A DNA stretch of 64,000 nucleotides from Prunella strophiata. Lineage: Eukaryota > Chordata > Aves > Passeriformes > Prunellidae. Positions 20,640-30,474 of this stretch are shown in pieces. Numbering within the stretch: the stretch's first letter is position 1; every line of letters begins with the position of its first letter. A program made the position numbers and the translations under genes. The notes under the pieces are model-generated. The model had not been told where the DNA came from. It was given only the letters and a program-made list of their open reading frames with translations, and ran no database searches. Location: assembly GCA_036583965.1 (NCBI GenBank), contig JAZBQD010000018.1:70185564-70249563 (forward strand). The letters are read 5' to 3'.

Positions 20640-23345
20640 AGCCTAAAACATGGCCCAAAGTGAGTGTGTCCCTGGCGTGGGGTGGGGACACTGCGTAGGC
20701 TCGAGAGCTATCCACCACCGGAGTGGCCCTGTGGGATCAGGATGGAATTTTGCCCCTGGGGGTTAGGCGCTACCGGGTCCCTTTGGGTGGCTTTGGGGGG
20801 TTGTCACCCCACCGATGGTACAAGCACGAGAGCGCCCGTTTATCTGGCCCACAGATGCCACATGCAAATTGTGCCCGGACCCCCGCGGTGGCTGGAGGGG
20901 GGTGAACAATGACACCCTTCAATGGGCACACGGGGGAGGTTGGTGTTTGGGGGGGGTCGATGGAGCAGAGGGGCTCCGATGGCGTCCCAACTATTTCACA
21001 GGGTTGGGGGGGTACCAAAACGTGGCAGGCAGTATTCTCCACGGGGGGGCGCGGCCACGCTCTCTGGGTGCCCTGTCTGGATGGAAGTCAGGGTGTGTGT
21101 GGTGGGGGGGGTTGGTGAGCAGGGTGACACCGGGGCGTCTAACTGGTGCCAGGGGCCAGCACCGCCAAGCGGCAGCCGCGGAGGGGGATGAGAAAGGACA
21201 GGGGGACCTGGGCGGGAGTGAAGAGTAGGGGACTGGGGGGCGGTGGGGGGGAGAGGGGTGGGGGGGGTGGGGTTGGGGGGGGGGGGGGGGGGTGGGGGGG
21301 GTGCTAGGAAGGGTGGAAAGGGGGATGGGAAAGGGTTAAAGGGGGAGTGGGAGGAGGAATAGGGAGAAGATGGGGGAGGTGAGGGGAAAGGGAAAGTAGG
21401 GAACGAGGGGAGAAGGGAAAGAGGAGGTTAAAGAAAGGGGGGGGGGGGAAAGTGGGGAAGGGAGGGGGCAGAAAGGATATGAATGGGTTTTAAATTTGAG
21501 TGTGGCTGTGATTTTCTTCTAAATTTAAAATCGTTAATGTTTAGATTTAAATTTTATGCGGGTTAAGTTTAAAGTTAGGAATTGTGAGAATTAAAAGATA
21601 AAGATGTGTATGTTTTAAGATTTTGTAGCATTGTTAAAGTTGGTGAGGGGGGGTGGTAGGGGGGGGGGGTGGGGTGGTAGGGGGGTGGGGGGGGGGGGGG
21701 GGGGGGGGGTGGGGGGGGGGGGAAAGGGGAGAAGGTGGGGGGGGGAAAGGGGAGGTTGGGTAAATGTGGGAAAGGTGTTGAGTAGGCGCGCGGGGAAATG
21801 CTGTGATAAAGGTGGGGTTGAATAGGGGCGAAAAGCGGGGAAAGGAGAAGGCATGAGGAAACGCCGGTAAAACGTGAGGATGTTAAATGGAAGGGGACAA
21901 GGGGCAAATGGGATGGACTTGAAGAATACCAGCAACGGAGGGGGGGTCTTGGGGGTTGGGTGGGACGGCTGCGTCCCGGAGGGGCTACCCTGGGGGGTCA
22001 GGCAGGGGGGGGACTCGGTTTCTTATGTGCGGCCAACATGTTGGGCGGGTTGGTTTAAATGGGTCATTGCCGTAGTGGGTGGTGTTGTGGTTGCCAGGTT
22101 TCCCGGGGTCTCTCCACAACCTCGCAGAACCCCCAGAGCAGATGACGAGTGGACCACTCCCGGAAGGACCCCTCTCCCAATGAGGCGGGTTTGCCAGCCC
22201 GCTTTCATACCATTCTACCCACGGGGACCCGCGACCTCGGGGACCCTCTATGACGGCTTTCCTGGAGGGGCCGGAGAGAGGGGGATAAATGGCAAATATT
22301 AAAGTCGAGTAAAGTGGAAAGGGGGCAAGGGAAAATAAGTGGAAATATGAGGGAGTGTAATGGATAGGGGCTGGGGTTGCGGGCCCCGGTGGGTGGCGGG
22401 TTTGACAGGAGCTGGTGGCCACACGAGTGCCGGCGGGAGCAGGCCCGCGGGTGGCACTGTTATCTGCTTTTGTCGCCGCACAACTTGCGAGTGGGAGGGG
22501 TGGAGGAGTAGAGGGATGCTTCAGTGGGGCGGTGGGTTGCGCGCGGAGGTGCATCAATAAAGGGAGGATGGGGAAGATAGGAAGAATAAAGAAGGGTGAA
22601 AGTGAAAAAAAGAGAGAGGGAGTAAGAGGCGGAGGAGGGGAGTGAGAGGAAGGGAGGTGGGTTGGGGTGGTACCTTGCGGTTGGGGTTGTGAAAGGGTGG
22701 GGAGCACGGATTCTGAGGGGTCAGAGGGGGGCCGTGAATCACATGGAAATGACCACGTGTCTGTGCTCCCAGTGTCACCAGATCACTCCCAGTGCCACCA
22801 GATCCCCCCCAGTGCCACCAGATCCCACCCAGGCATCAAAGGGGTCCATACCATGGGAATGACCACCTGTCTGAGCTCCCAGTGTCACCAGATCCCCCCC
22901 AGTGCCACCAGATCCCTCCCAGTGCCACCAGGTCCCACCCAGGGACCAGAGAAACCCATCCCATGGGAATGACCACCTGTCTGAGCTCCCAGTGTCACCA
23001 GATCCCCGGGCCCAGTGGCCACGCAGATCCCTAGCAAGGGACTGGAGGGATAGCAGATCACGATTGGGCGTGGGTAGTGGTAGGTAGTGACCAGTGTGTC
23101 TGAGTGCTACGCGGGGAGTGGCCACCAGAGTCGATCCGAGTGGTGGACCAGGGGGGGCTTGTTGTCCCACCCGGGGACTGGTTGGGTGTGTGGGTGAGAG
23201 ATGAAAGCCCATCCTGGGAATGACCGACCGGTTGTGCTGGGAGCTCCCATGTGTTCACGGGCAGGATCCGCGGACCGGGAATTGCCAAAGGGTTGGTCAA
23301 TACCGATGGGGGGTAACCATGGAATCGACCTCATGTCATCAAAGG
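20640..23345. other. degraded or low-quality segment in SIGLEC1 intron 8
   Basis: Composition swings abruptly: long G runs broken by single T (21230-21310, 21650-21725), an AT-rich patch (21480-21620), and then text at 22990-23345 that reads like a corrupted version of the neighbouring ~115-bp repeat. Nothing in it resembles a clean exon. It looks like weakly polished long-read sequence, though a truly degenerate satellite cannot be excluded. Confidence 0.55.
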
Positions 23346-23500
23346 GGTCCATACCATGGGAATGATCTCACTCCAAGTGCCACCAGATCACAGTGCCACC
23401 AGATCCCACCCAGGCATCAGAGCAGCCCACCCTATGGCAATGACCATGTGTCTGTGTTCCCAGTGCCACCAGATCCCCCCCAGTGCCATCCCCTGCCCGT
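22735..23500. repeat. ~115-bp minisatellite, partly corrupted
   Basis: Units combine CCCAGTGCCACCAGATC steps with CATGGGAATGACCAC and CTGTCTGAGCTCCCAGTG. Clean copies flank (22740-23000 and 23340-23490) a middle part that is recognisable only in patches. Confidence 0.6.
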
Positions 23501-23706
23501 ATTCCAACACCTCAGCCCTGGGCATCTCCAGGAGGAGTTGGGGACACCCTAAGGGGACAGGGAGCACCAACATCACATCAGAGCTGTCCCAAATTCTTGG
23601 ACAGAGTGGGAATATTGCACCCCACAGGTTATGGAAGTGACAAGGGGACACCGGCAGTGCCAAGCTCTGCCCTGTCCCCTCTGAGCCGGCACTGTCCCTG
23701 CTCCAG

Positions 23707-23961
23707 CCACCCGAGTCCTGATCTCACCGTCCTCGGAGGTGCTGGAAGGTGACAACGTGTCCCTGACGTGCCAGGTGGCCGGAGAGCCACTGAGTGACAC
23801 CGTCTACTCCTGGTACAAAGACAGCAAGTGGCTCCAGGAGGGTCCTGACAGCGTCCTGGTGCTGTCCCCTGTCACCAGTGTTGCCACCGGGCTCTACCAC
23901 TGCCAGGCCCAGGGCTCTGCAGGGACCAGCACGTCCCCTGCTGTCACCCTGCGCGTCTACT
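23707..23961 (+). CDS. SIGLEC1: SIGLEC1 exon 9: C2 domain 8, intact
   Basis: Short-type domain: STRVLISPSSEVLEGDNVSL then TCQVAG, YSWYKDSKWLQEGPD and LYHCQAQG. 255 bp, phase 1. A pure ATGGG pentanucleotide array starts about 15 bp past its donor. Confidence 0.92.
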
Positions 23962-23978
23962 GTGAGTGGGACCCGAGA

Positions 23979-24085
23979 GGGGATGGGATGGGATGGGATG
24001 GGATGGGATGGGATGGGATGGGATGGGATGGGATGGGATGGGATGGGATGGGATGGGATGGGATGGGATGGGATGGGATGGGATG
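23979..24085. repeat. (ATGGG)n pentanucleotide array
   Basis: About 21 pure GGATG/ATGGG units beginning about 15 bp after the exon 9 donor. Confidence 0.97.
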
Positions 24086-24580
24086 GTGCCAGAGTGATGC
24101 CAGGGCTAGGATGGTGCCAATGAGATGGTGCCAGAGTGGGATGGTGCCAATGGGATGGTATAGATGGCATAATACCAATGGACTAGTGATGGGATGGGAT
24201 GGTGCCAATGAGATGGCACCAGTGGAATGGTGCCAATGGGATGGGATGATACCACTGGAACGGTGCCAACAGGATGGCACCACTGGGATGGTGCCAAGGG
24301 GATGATGCCCATGGAATGGCACCACTGGAATGGCACTGATAGGATGGCACAGCTGGAATGGTGCTGAGATGGGATGGTGCCAAGGGAATGGCACCACTGG
24401 AATGGCACTGATAGGATGGCACAGCTGGAATGGTGCTGAGATGGGATGATGCCCATGGAATGGCACCACTGGAATGGCACTGATAGGATGGCACAGCTGG
24501 AATGGTGCTGAGATGGGATGGCGCCAATAAGATGGAACCACTGGATTGGCACTGATGGGATGGCACTGATGGGATGGCAC
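24086..24580. repeat. degenerate GGATGG-derived minisatellite
   Basis: ATGGTGCCAATGGGATGG and GGAATGGCACTGATAGGATGG type words. A ~100-bp higher-order unit containing GATAGGATGGCACAGC occurs three times between 24330 and 24520. Confidence 0.85.
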
Positions 24581-24658
24581 CCTGCTGGATGCTGGCACTT
24601 CATTGGGTCCCGGGGGTCTCTGGGTGCATCCTCGGGTCTCCCCCTCCCTCCCGGGCAG

Positions 24659-24962
24659 ACCCCCCGCGCGTGCCGGTGCTCAGCACCTTCCTGGAGCCCC
24701 CGTTGGGCCAGCGCGGGATCCTGGAGTGCTCCGTGGACAGCTCCCCGCCAGCACAGCTGGCCCTCTTCAAGGACGGGGCCCTGGTGGCCTCCACGGCGCT
24801 GTCACCTGCCTGTCCCCCGGCCACGGCTCAGTGTCACCTCGGCCACCAACGCGCTGCGTGTCCGCGTCCACCCCGTGCTGCTGCAGGACGAGGGCGAGTA
24901 CCGGTGTGTGGCCAGCAACGCCCACGGCAACGCCAGCGCCACCGGGAACTTCTCTGGGGGTG
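24659..24962 (+). CDS. SIGLEC1: SIGLEC1 exon 10: C2 domain 9 (one-base frame break)
   Basis: Long-type domain: YPPRVPVLSTFLEPP, LECSVDSSPPAQLALFKDG, then LSVTSATNALRVRV and EYRCVASNAHGNASAT in a frame shifted by one. The shift lies within about 24800-24832, most simply CCCCC at 24814-24818. The donor GTGAGT is followed about 12 bp later by another ATGGG array. Confidence 0.85.
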
Positions 24963-24974
24963 GTGAGTCACTGG

Positions 24975-25290
24975 GGATGGGGATGGGATGGGATGGGATG
25001 GGATGGGATGGGATGGGATGGATGGATGGATGGGATGGGATGGGATGGGATGGGATGGGATGGGATGGGTGGAATGGGATGGGATGGGATGGGAATGGGA
25101 TGGGATGGGATGGGATGGGATGGATGGGATGGGATGGGATGGGATGGATGGGATGGGATGGGATGGATGGGATGGGATGGGAGGGATGGGATGGGATGGG
25201 ATGGGAGGGATGGGATGGGATGGGATGGGATTGGATGGGATGGGGTCCTTGGGATGGGATCCATGGAATGGGATGAGATGGGAATAGGGT
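24975..25290. repeat. (ATGGG)n array with GGATGGAT interruptions
   Basis: The same pentanucleotide as after exon 9, again starting about 12 bp past a splice donor (exon 10), with ATGG and GGAGG phase slips. Confidence 0.95.
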
Positions 25291-25589
25291 GGGAAGGGGG
25301 TGGAGAGCTGCAGTCAGAAGACAGACTGATGGGATTTGGATTATGGTGATGAGGTGAAGGAATGGGGGAGGATGGGAATGGGGGAGGGAGCATGGAGAGC
25401 AGCTGGAATAGGATGGACAGGATGAAAATGGGGGGGAAAATGGGAAAATCCATGTTTATGGGGGTGGAGGTATTCCCAGAGAGCTGCAGGTGCCTCAGGA
25501 ATGTGGCAAAGGGACAGGGCTCTGCTTGGATGTAATTCCAAGGGCTGGCTTTGCTGTGTCCATCCATGGCACTGCCCTGGTGCCATCAC

Positions 25590-25765
25590 CCCAGGAATCA
25601 TGGAATCATGGAACCATGGAATGGTTTGGGTTGGGAGAGACCTTAAATCCCATCAATCCCACCCCTGCCATGGACAGGGACACCTTCCACTATCCCAGTC
25701 TGCTCCAAGCCCTGTCCAACTTGACCTTGGACACTTCCACGGATGGAGCATCCCAAAAAAAATCC
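25590..25765 (+). mobile_element. CR1 fragment in SIGLEC1 intron 10
   Basis: A clear CR1 3' region: ATGGAATGGTTTGGGTTGGG, GACCTTAAATCCCAT, CCTGCCATGGACAGGGACAC, CCAACTTGACCTTGGACAC in order. Confidence 0.8.
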
Positions 25766-25854
25766 ATGGGAACACCACGAGAATGGTGTCACTGTGGGTG
25801 GTGGTGGCCATTCCCTCTTTTTACTGCCCTGCAACTCCCTGACTTTTCCCACTC

Positions 25855-26135
25855 TGGAAAGGGAGGGACCCCCACTTTTCCCTGCAAAGTGAGGGATCAC
25901 AACTTTTCCCTGCAAAGTGAGGGATCCCCACTTTTCCCTGCAAAGTGAGGGGTCCCCACTTTTCCCTGCAAAGTGAGGGATCACCACTTTTCCCTGCAAA
26001 GTGAGGGGTCCCCACTTTTCCCTGGAAAGTGAGGGGTCCCCACTTTTCCCTGGAAAGTGAGGGGTCCCCACTTTTCCCTGGAAAGGGAGGGACCACCACT
26101 TTTCCCTGGAAAGGGAGGGATCCCCACTTTTTCCT
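25855..26135. repeat. 28-bp minisatellite abutting the exon 11 acceptor
   Basis: About ten copies of a unit containing CCCACTTTTCCCTGCAAAG and GTGAGGG. The last copy runs straight into the polypyrimidine tract of the exon 11 splice acceptor at 26149. Confidence 0.93.
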
Positions 26136-26149
26136 CCTCTCCTGTGCAG

Positions 26150-26404
26150 CTGCCCGGGTCTGGATCTGGCCGTCCCCAGACGTGCGGGAAGGGGACACTG
26201 CCACCCTCACCTGCGCGGTGGCAGGAGGGGACCAGGACGTGCTGAGCTACACCTGGTACCGGAACCAGGTGTGGCTGGGCACCGGCTCTTCCCAAAATCT
26301 CACCTTCCCTGGGGTCACCACCTCCGACGCCGGCTCCTACCAGTGCTCCGTACAGACCCCAGCCCGGAACCACAGCGCCATCCCTGCCACCCTCAACGTC
26401 CTCT
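26150..26404 (+). CDS. SIGLEC1: SIGLEC1 exon 11: C2 domain 10, intact
   Basis: Short-type domain: AARVWIWPSPDVREGDTATL, LTCAVAGG, YTWYRNQVWLGTG, GSYQCSVQTPARNHS. 255 bp, phase 1. Its acceptor polypyrimidine tract is contiguous with a 28-bp minisatellite. Confidence 0.92.
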
Positions 26405-26869
26405 GTGAGTCCCCAAGGGCAGCTTCGTGTCACTTGGTGTCACCCCTCGGTCGGCTCCCGTGGCTGGAGAGATGGGGCAGTAAGGCCTGGCTTAATTTGG
26501 TTGGATTAATTAATTAGGGGAGCTCAAAAATGTATTGCAGAGGATAATTAAGCCAAGCTTTACACCCCAGACCTGCCCAGAGACCCCAAAACCTTCTCCA
26601 AGTTTCTTTGTGCTCCACACCAAACCCAGCAGGAAAATCCTTGGCGTTAACAGCCAGATTAAGATTTTCTTTTTTTTATCCCTGATTGAGATAATCAAAA
26701 CCAGACTTTGCTTTAAAAAAAAAAAAAAGAGGGAAAAGAAATGTTGTTGCGAGTCAGAACATGAGATTTTTCCCCCCCTCCCCTTTTTTTTTACGAGAAA
26801 AACGTGGTGTTAATTTATAAATCTTCCTGATGAATGTGGGATGGAGGCTCTGGAGCATGGGGAATCCCT
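26405..26869. other. SIGLEC1 intron 11 unique part
   Basis: AT-richer, non-repetitive sequence with A and T homopolymers near 26715 and 26785; nothing recognised. Confidence 0.4.
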
Positions 26870-27232
26870 GGCATGAAGGAGTTGGAGCAGCAGGAAAAGC
26901 TGAGGGAGCTGGGGAAGGGGCTCAGCCTGGAGGAAAGGGGGATCAGGGGGGACCTCTGTGGTTCTGCACAACTCCTGACAGGAGGGGACAGATTGGGGCG
27001 GGGTCAGGAACGGGGACAGGACAAAGGGACACGGCCTCAAGCTGTGCCAGGAGAGGTTTTGGTTGGATATTGGGAATTTTGGAATTTTCCCTCCTGGAAA
27101 GTGTGGATATGGAGTTCCCTCTTTGGGATGTGGCACCTGGGGACGCGCTCAGCGGTGGCCTGGGCAGCGCTGGGGGGACACTTGGACTCCATGAGCTCTG
27201 ATGGCTTTCCCAACCAACCAATTCCATGATTA
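26870..27232 (+). mobile_element. CR1 element, 3' part, in SIGLEC1 intron 11
   Basis: Best preserved CR1 of the window: GCTGAGGGAGCTGGGGAAGG, CAGCCTGGAGGAAAGGGG, CCTCTGTGGTTCTGCACAAC, CAAGCTGTGCCAGGAGAGG and TTGGATATTGGGAA occur in CR1 order. It ends ATTCCATGATTATCC, the diagnostic CR1 3' terminus. Confidence 0.88.
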
Positions 27233-27263
27233 TCCCACTCTCCACGTTTTTCCCGTCCCGCAG

Positions 27264-27569
27264 ACCCCCCCAGGAACCTGCAGCTGCAATCCTTCGTGGA
27301 GAGCAGCCAGGGGACGGCCACCATCCTGCTGTGCGCCGTGGACAGCCACCCCCCGGCCCAGCTTACCCTGCTCAGGGGGGGACACGCGGTGGCCTCCAGC
27401 CCCCCCAGAGGAGGTGACACCCCCCGGCAGAGCATCCGCGTGTCCCCCTCTCCCAACGTGCTGCGCTTGGAATTCCGGGAAGCCTCCGAGGAGGATGAGG
27501 GCGAATACGAGTGCCAGGCACGGAGCGCCCTCGGCGACACCCACGCGTCCCTCACGCTCCGGGTGCAAG
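27264..27569 (+). CDS. SIGLEC1: SIGLEC1 exon 12: C2 domain 11, intact
   Basis: Long-type domain: YPPRNLQLQSFVESSQG, LLCAVDSHPPAQLTLLRGG, LRLEFREASEEDEGEYEC. 306 bp, phase 1. The acceptor lies only about 30 bp after the 3' end of a CR1 element. Confidence 0.92.
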
Positions 27570-27725
27570 GTGAGGAGGGGGACAAGGGCTTGGGGACACT
27601 GCCAGGGGGAATGTTGAAGAGGTGCAGGACTGGGGGTACCCAATTTTGGAGAGGCTGGAGGTTGGGGACACCAATTTGGAGCTTCAAGGGGAAAACGTGA
27701 CCAGCACCCTCTCCGCTCCCCGCAG

Positions 27726-27966
27726 CCACCAGGGTGCTGGTGCGACCCTCGGCCGAGGTGGCGGAGGGGACAGAGGTGACACTGACGTGCCAGGCCCCTC
27801 ACGCGCAGCCGGGGACACTCTACACGTGGTTCAAGAACGGGCGGTGGGTGACAGACGGGACCCGAGCCCTCGCTGGGGCTCCGCGGCCACCGCTCCGACG
27901 CGGGGCTCTACGGCTGCCGGGCGGGCCGGGGGCCCCGCGCGCCCCCCGTGGCCTTCGCCGTGCTCT
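27726..27966 (+). CDS. SIGLEC1: SIGLEC1 exon 13: C2 domain 12 (one-base frame break)
   Basis: Short-type domain: ATRVLVRPSAEVAEGTEVTL, TCQAPHAQPGTLYTWFKNG, then SDAGLYGCRAGRG one base out of frame. The shift falls between 27857 and 27880; the exact base cannot be fixed. Very GC-rich. The exon is 15 bp shorter than the other short-type exons, so a small deletion relative to paralogous domains is likely. Confidence 0.8.
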
Positions 27967-28164
27967 GTGAGTGGGGGGCGACATCTCCGGGGGGGCGGGA
28001 GGGGACACCAGGACACGCCACCCCCGCGGGGATATCGCTGCCCGGTCTGTGTCGCCACCCCGCGACACGCGGCGACAGCGCAGCCCCTGCTCGGGGGTGA
28101 CCTCCCCGCGCCCCTTGTCACCCGGCGGGGTGTGGGGGGACACGCGCTGTCCTTGTCGCCGCAG

Positions 28165-28464
28165 ATGCCCCGCAGGAGCCCAGCTTCGTGGCGCTGGTGG
28201 AGCCCCGCGGGGGGCGACAGGCGGTGCTGCTCTGCTCGGCCGACGGTGTCCCCCCGCCGGACATCGCCGTGAGCAGGGGACAGGGCCACCCACCCCTGGC
28301 CACCAGCCACGGCTCCTCTGACCCCCGCTTCGAGGTCCGGGCCACCCCCACGTCGCTGCGGGTGGAGATGGCGGGGCTGGAGCCTGGCGACGCGGGGCTC
28401 TACCTGTGCTCGGCCACCAACAGCCGCGGCTCGGCCACCGCGTCCCTGCGGCTGCAAGTGCCAG
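28165..28464 (+). CDS. SIGLEC1: SIGLEC1 exon 14: C2 domain 13, intact
   Basis: Long-type domain opening YAPQEPSFVALVEPRGG with cysteines in VLLCSADG and LYLCSATN. 300 bp, phase 1, donor GTGAGA. The adjoining introns are short and GC-rich. Confidence 0.92.
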
Positions 28465-28574
28465 GTGAGATGTCCCCAAGTCCCCAAGTCCCCAAGGTGT
28501 GGGGTTGTCCCAGCGGGAAGGGCGCTCTGGGAGCCCCCCGGCCGTTCCTGGAGTCCCCAGTGTCGCCTCCTCAG

Positions 28575-28829
28575 GGGTCACGCTGACGGTGGAGCCCTCG
28601 CAGGAAGTCCCCGAGGGCACCAGGGCCACCATGAGCTGCGAGGCCACCGCCTGGGGGGACAAAGGTGTCAACTACACGTGGTACCGCGACGGGAGGTGGC
28701 TCTGGGAGGGACCGTCCGGCTCCTTCGTCCTCAGCCGCGTGTCCAGCGCCGACGCCGGCTCCTACCAGTGCCGGGCCAGCGGGACATGGGGCACGGCCAC
28801 CTCTGTCCCCATCAGCCTCACTGTCCTCT
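28575..28829 (+). CDS. SIGLEC1: SIGLEC1 exon 15: C2 domain 14, intact
   Basis: Short-type domain: GVTLTVEPSQEVPEGTRATM, SCEATAWGDKGVNYTWYRDG, GSYQCRASG. 255 bp, phase 1. The intron before it is only 110 bp. Confidence 0.92.
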
Positions 28830-29568
28830 GTGAGTGTCCCCAGCGCCACCAGGCACGCTCCAAGCCGCGTGTCCCCAGCCCGTGTCACTCGTGTCACCAC
28901 CACGAGGGCAAGGGGAGTTTCCTCCTCTTCCTCTCCCTGTCCTGCTCCTCTCCCTTTGGGGATTTTGGGGTTTTTTAAGGAAAATTTGGGGGCAAAATGC
29001 TCCATGCCAGCCGTGCAGGAACTGAGGAATTCTCTGGCTGGGTGTGGAATGAGGGGCTGAGGAACGTGGGAAGCCACCAGGGCAGGGATGGATGGGGTGG
29101 GGATGATCCAGGATGGAGGAGGGATGAGTTAGGAAGCTCTTGGTGACCTTGGGAAGGGGATTTTTGGGATTTTTTTTTAGGATTGATCCTTCAGAAGTTG
29201 GATTTGGAGCCAAAAAGCTCCAGCCTGAGGGGTTCTCCAGATGGAGGTGGGAGCCAAGGGCTGGAGAGGGTGATGATGATCCAGGCTGGAGGAGGAACGT
29301 GTTAGGAAGCTTTTGGGAAAGGAATTTGGGGTTTTTTTTTCTAGAATTGCCCCCTCAAAAATCAGATTCAGAGCCCAGCAGCTCCGAAGTCAGGAAGATT
29401 CTCCAGCTTTGGGGTGGCAAGACAAGGACTGGGGAGGGTTTGAATCCCCCAGAACTGGGATGAGCGGGGTGGGACAGATCCGGGGCCACTTCAAACCACT
29501 TTTGGTGGCCGGCCAGGCCAGCTGGGGGCAGTGTCCCACTGCCACCCTCCCTGTGTGTCCCCTCACAG
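28830..29568. other. SIGLEC1 intron 15
   Basis: Contains a pair of degraded ~150-bp repeats (TTGGGATTTTTTTTTAGGAT at about 29163 and GGGGTTTTTTTTTCTAGAAT at about 29330). No exon seen. Confidence 0.5.
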
Positions 29569-29865
29569 ACCCTCCTCGGGCCGTCTCGGTGAGCACCTTC
29601 CTGGAGAACCAGAACGGGCACGGGGCCATCGTGCTGTGCACGGCCCAGAGCCACCCGCCCTCCTCGCTGGCCCTGCACCACCACGGCCACCTCCTGGCCA
29701 CCAGCCTGTCCCCTGCTGTCACCCCAGGGGTCCGGGCCACCCCCTCGCACAACGCCCTGCGGGTGGAGCTGGTGGCCGTGGGGACAGGGGCCGGGGGACG
29801 CTACGTGTGCGTGGCCACCAACGCCCTGGGCAACGCCACGGCCAGCGCTGACTTCGATGTCCACA
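29569..29865 (+). CDS. SIGLEC1: SIGLEC1 exon 16: C2 domain 15, membrane-proximal
   Basis: Long-type domain: YPPRAVSVSTFLENQNGHG, IVLCTAQSHPPSSLALHHHG, GRYVCVATNALGNATASADF. It is the last Ig domain. 297 bp, phase 1, donor A|GTGAGT. Confidence 0.92.
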
Positions 29866-30185
29866 GTGAGTGGGGCCAGACTCTCAACGGGGACCTGGAA
29901 ATCCTAAAAAAAATCCCTGGAAGTGGGAAATGGAATGGGGTCAAACGGCAGAATGTGAGGGTGGCACTTGTGGCTGCGTTGGGGACATCTGTCCCTGGAA
30001 GGGTGGCCTTTAGGACAGGGGACGGTGGCAGCCAGGAGCAGCAATTGTCCCCACCTGTGACTTCCCCCCCTCACCCCAAATGCTGCCTGTCCCCCAGTTT
30101 GTCACCCCAGTGTCCCCTTCACCCCTCTTGGGGCACCCCGAGCTCTGGGCGGTCCCTCTGGCACTGTCCCCATCTCTGTCCCCAG

Positions 30186-30286
30186 CTCTCAGCCACCTGC
30201 GGATCTTCCGCGTCCTGTCCGGGCTGTTCGTGGCCATCGTGGCCATCGCCATCGTGGCCCTGCTGGCCATGACGGTGGCCCAGTGA
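30186..30286 (+). CDS. SIGLEC1: SIGLEC1 exon 17: transmembrane exon, no tail
   Basis: TLSHLRIFRVLSG followed by about 20 hydrophobic residues (FVAIVAIAIVALLAMTVA), one Q, then TGA at 30284-30286. No basic stop-transfer cluster, no ITIM-like tyrosine motif, and no charged residue inside the membrane segment that would recruit DAP12. Human SIGLEC1 continues for over 40 residues past the membrane. A potential donor CA|GTGACG at 30283 could in principle splice to a tail exon, but none is visible downstream. Confidence 0.75.
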
Positions 30287-30474
30287 CGTGCTTTTTGGGG
30301 GTTGGGTTGGGGGTGACATCGGGACCCCAGGGTGGTACAGGGACCCTGGGGTGGGGGGACAGGGACCCCAGGGTGGCACAGGGACCCTGGGGTGGGGGGA
30401 CAGGGACCCCAGGGTGGCACAGGGACCCTGGGATCAGGGGACAGGGACCATGGGATGAGGGGACAGGAACCACG

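Larger units (their letters stand above)
14294..30286 (+). other. SIGLEC1: SIGLEC1 gene (sialoadhesin, CD169), 17 coding exons
   Basis: Sialoadhesin is a macrophage surface lectin that binds alpha-2,3-sialylated glycans on cells and vesicles. The order is signal peptide, V-set domain, 14 C2-type Ig domains, then a transmembrane exon. From the third C2 domain on, two domain types alternate: a short one with YTWYxN and a longer one opening YPPR/YAP. This pattern matches human SIGLEC1. Every Ig exon is phase 1 at both ends with GT-AG borders. The predicted length is about 1462 residues if five one-base frame breaks (exons 4, 5, 7, 10, 13) are disregarded; human is 1709 with 17 Ig domains, so this copy has one domain pair fewer. 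The last exon stops right after the membrane segment, leaving no cytoplasmic tail. Introns are filled with minisatellites and CR1 pieces. The gene could be functional with assembly errors, or a decaying copy. Confidence 0.9.

Noticed and set aside
19758..20718. MEMPHGNATWKCH repeat protein with many glycosylation-like sequons
   Set aside because: Translation of the 13-bp intronic minisatellite; open on both strands.
20800..20900. Possible eroded Ig exon (RWYKHE at 20813-20830, acceptor-like CCCACAG at about 20853)
   Set aside because: No cysteines or strand motifs follow in any frame; the surrounding sequence is of doubtful quality.
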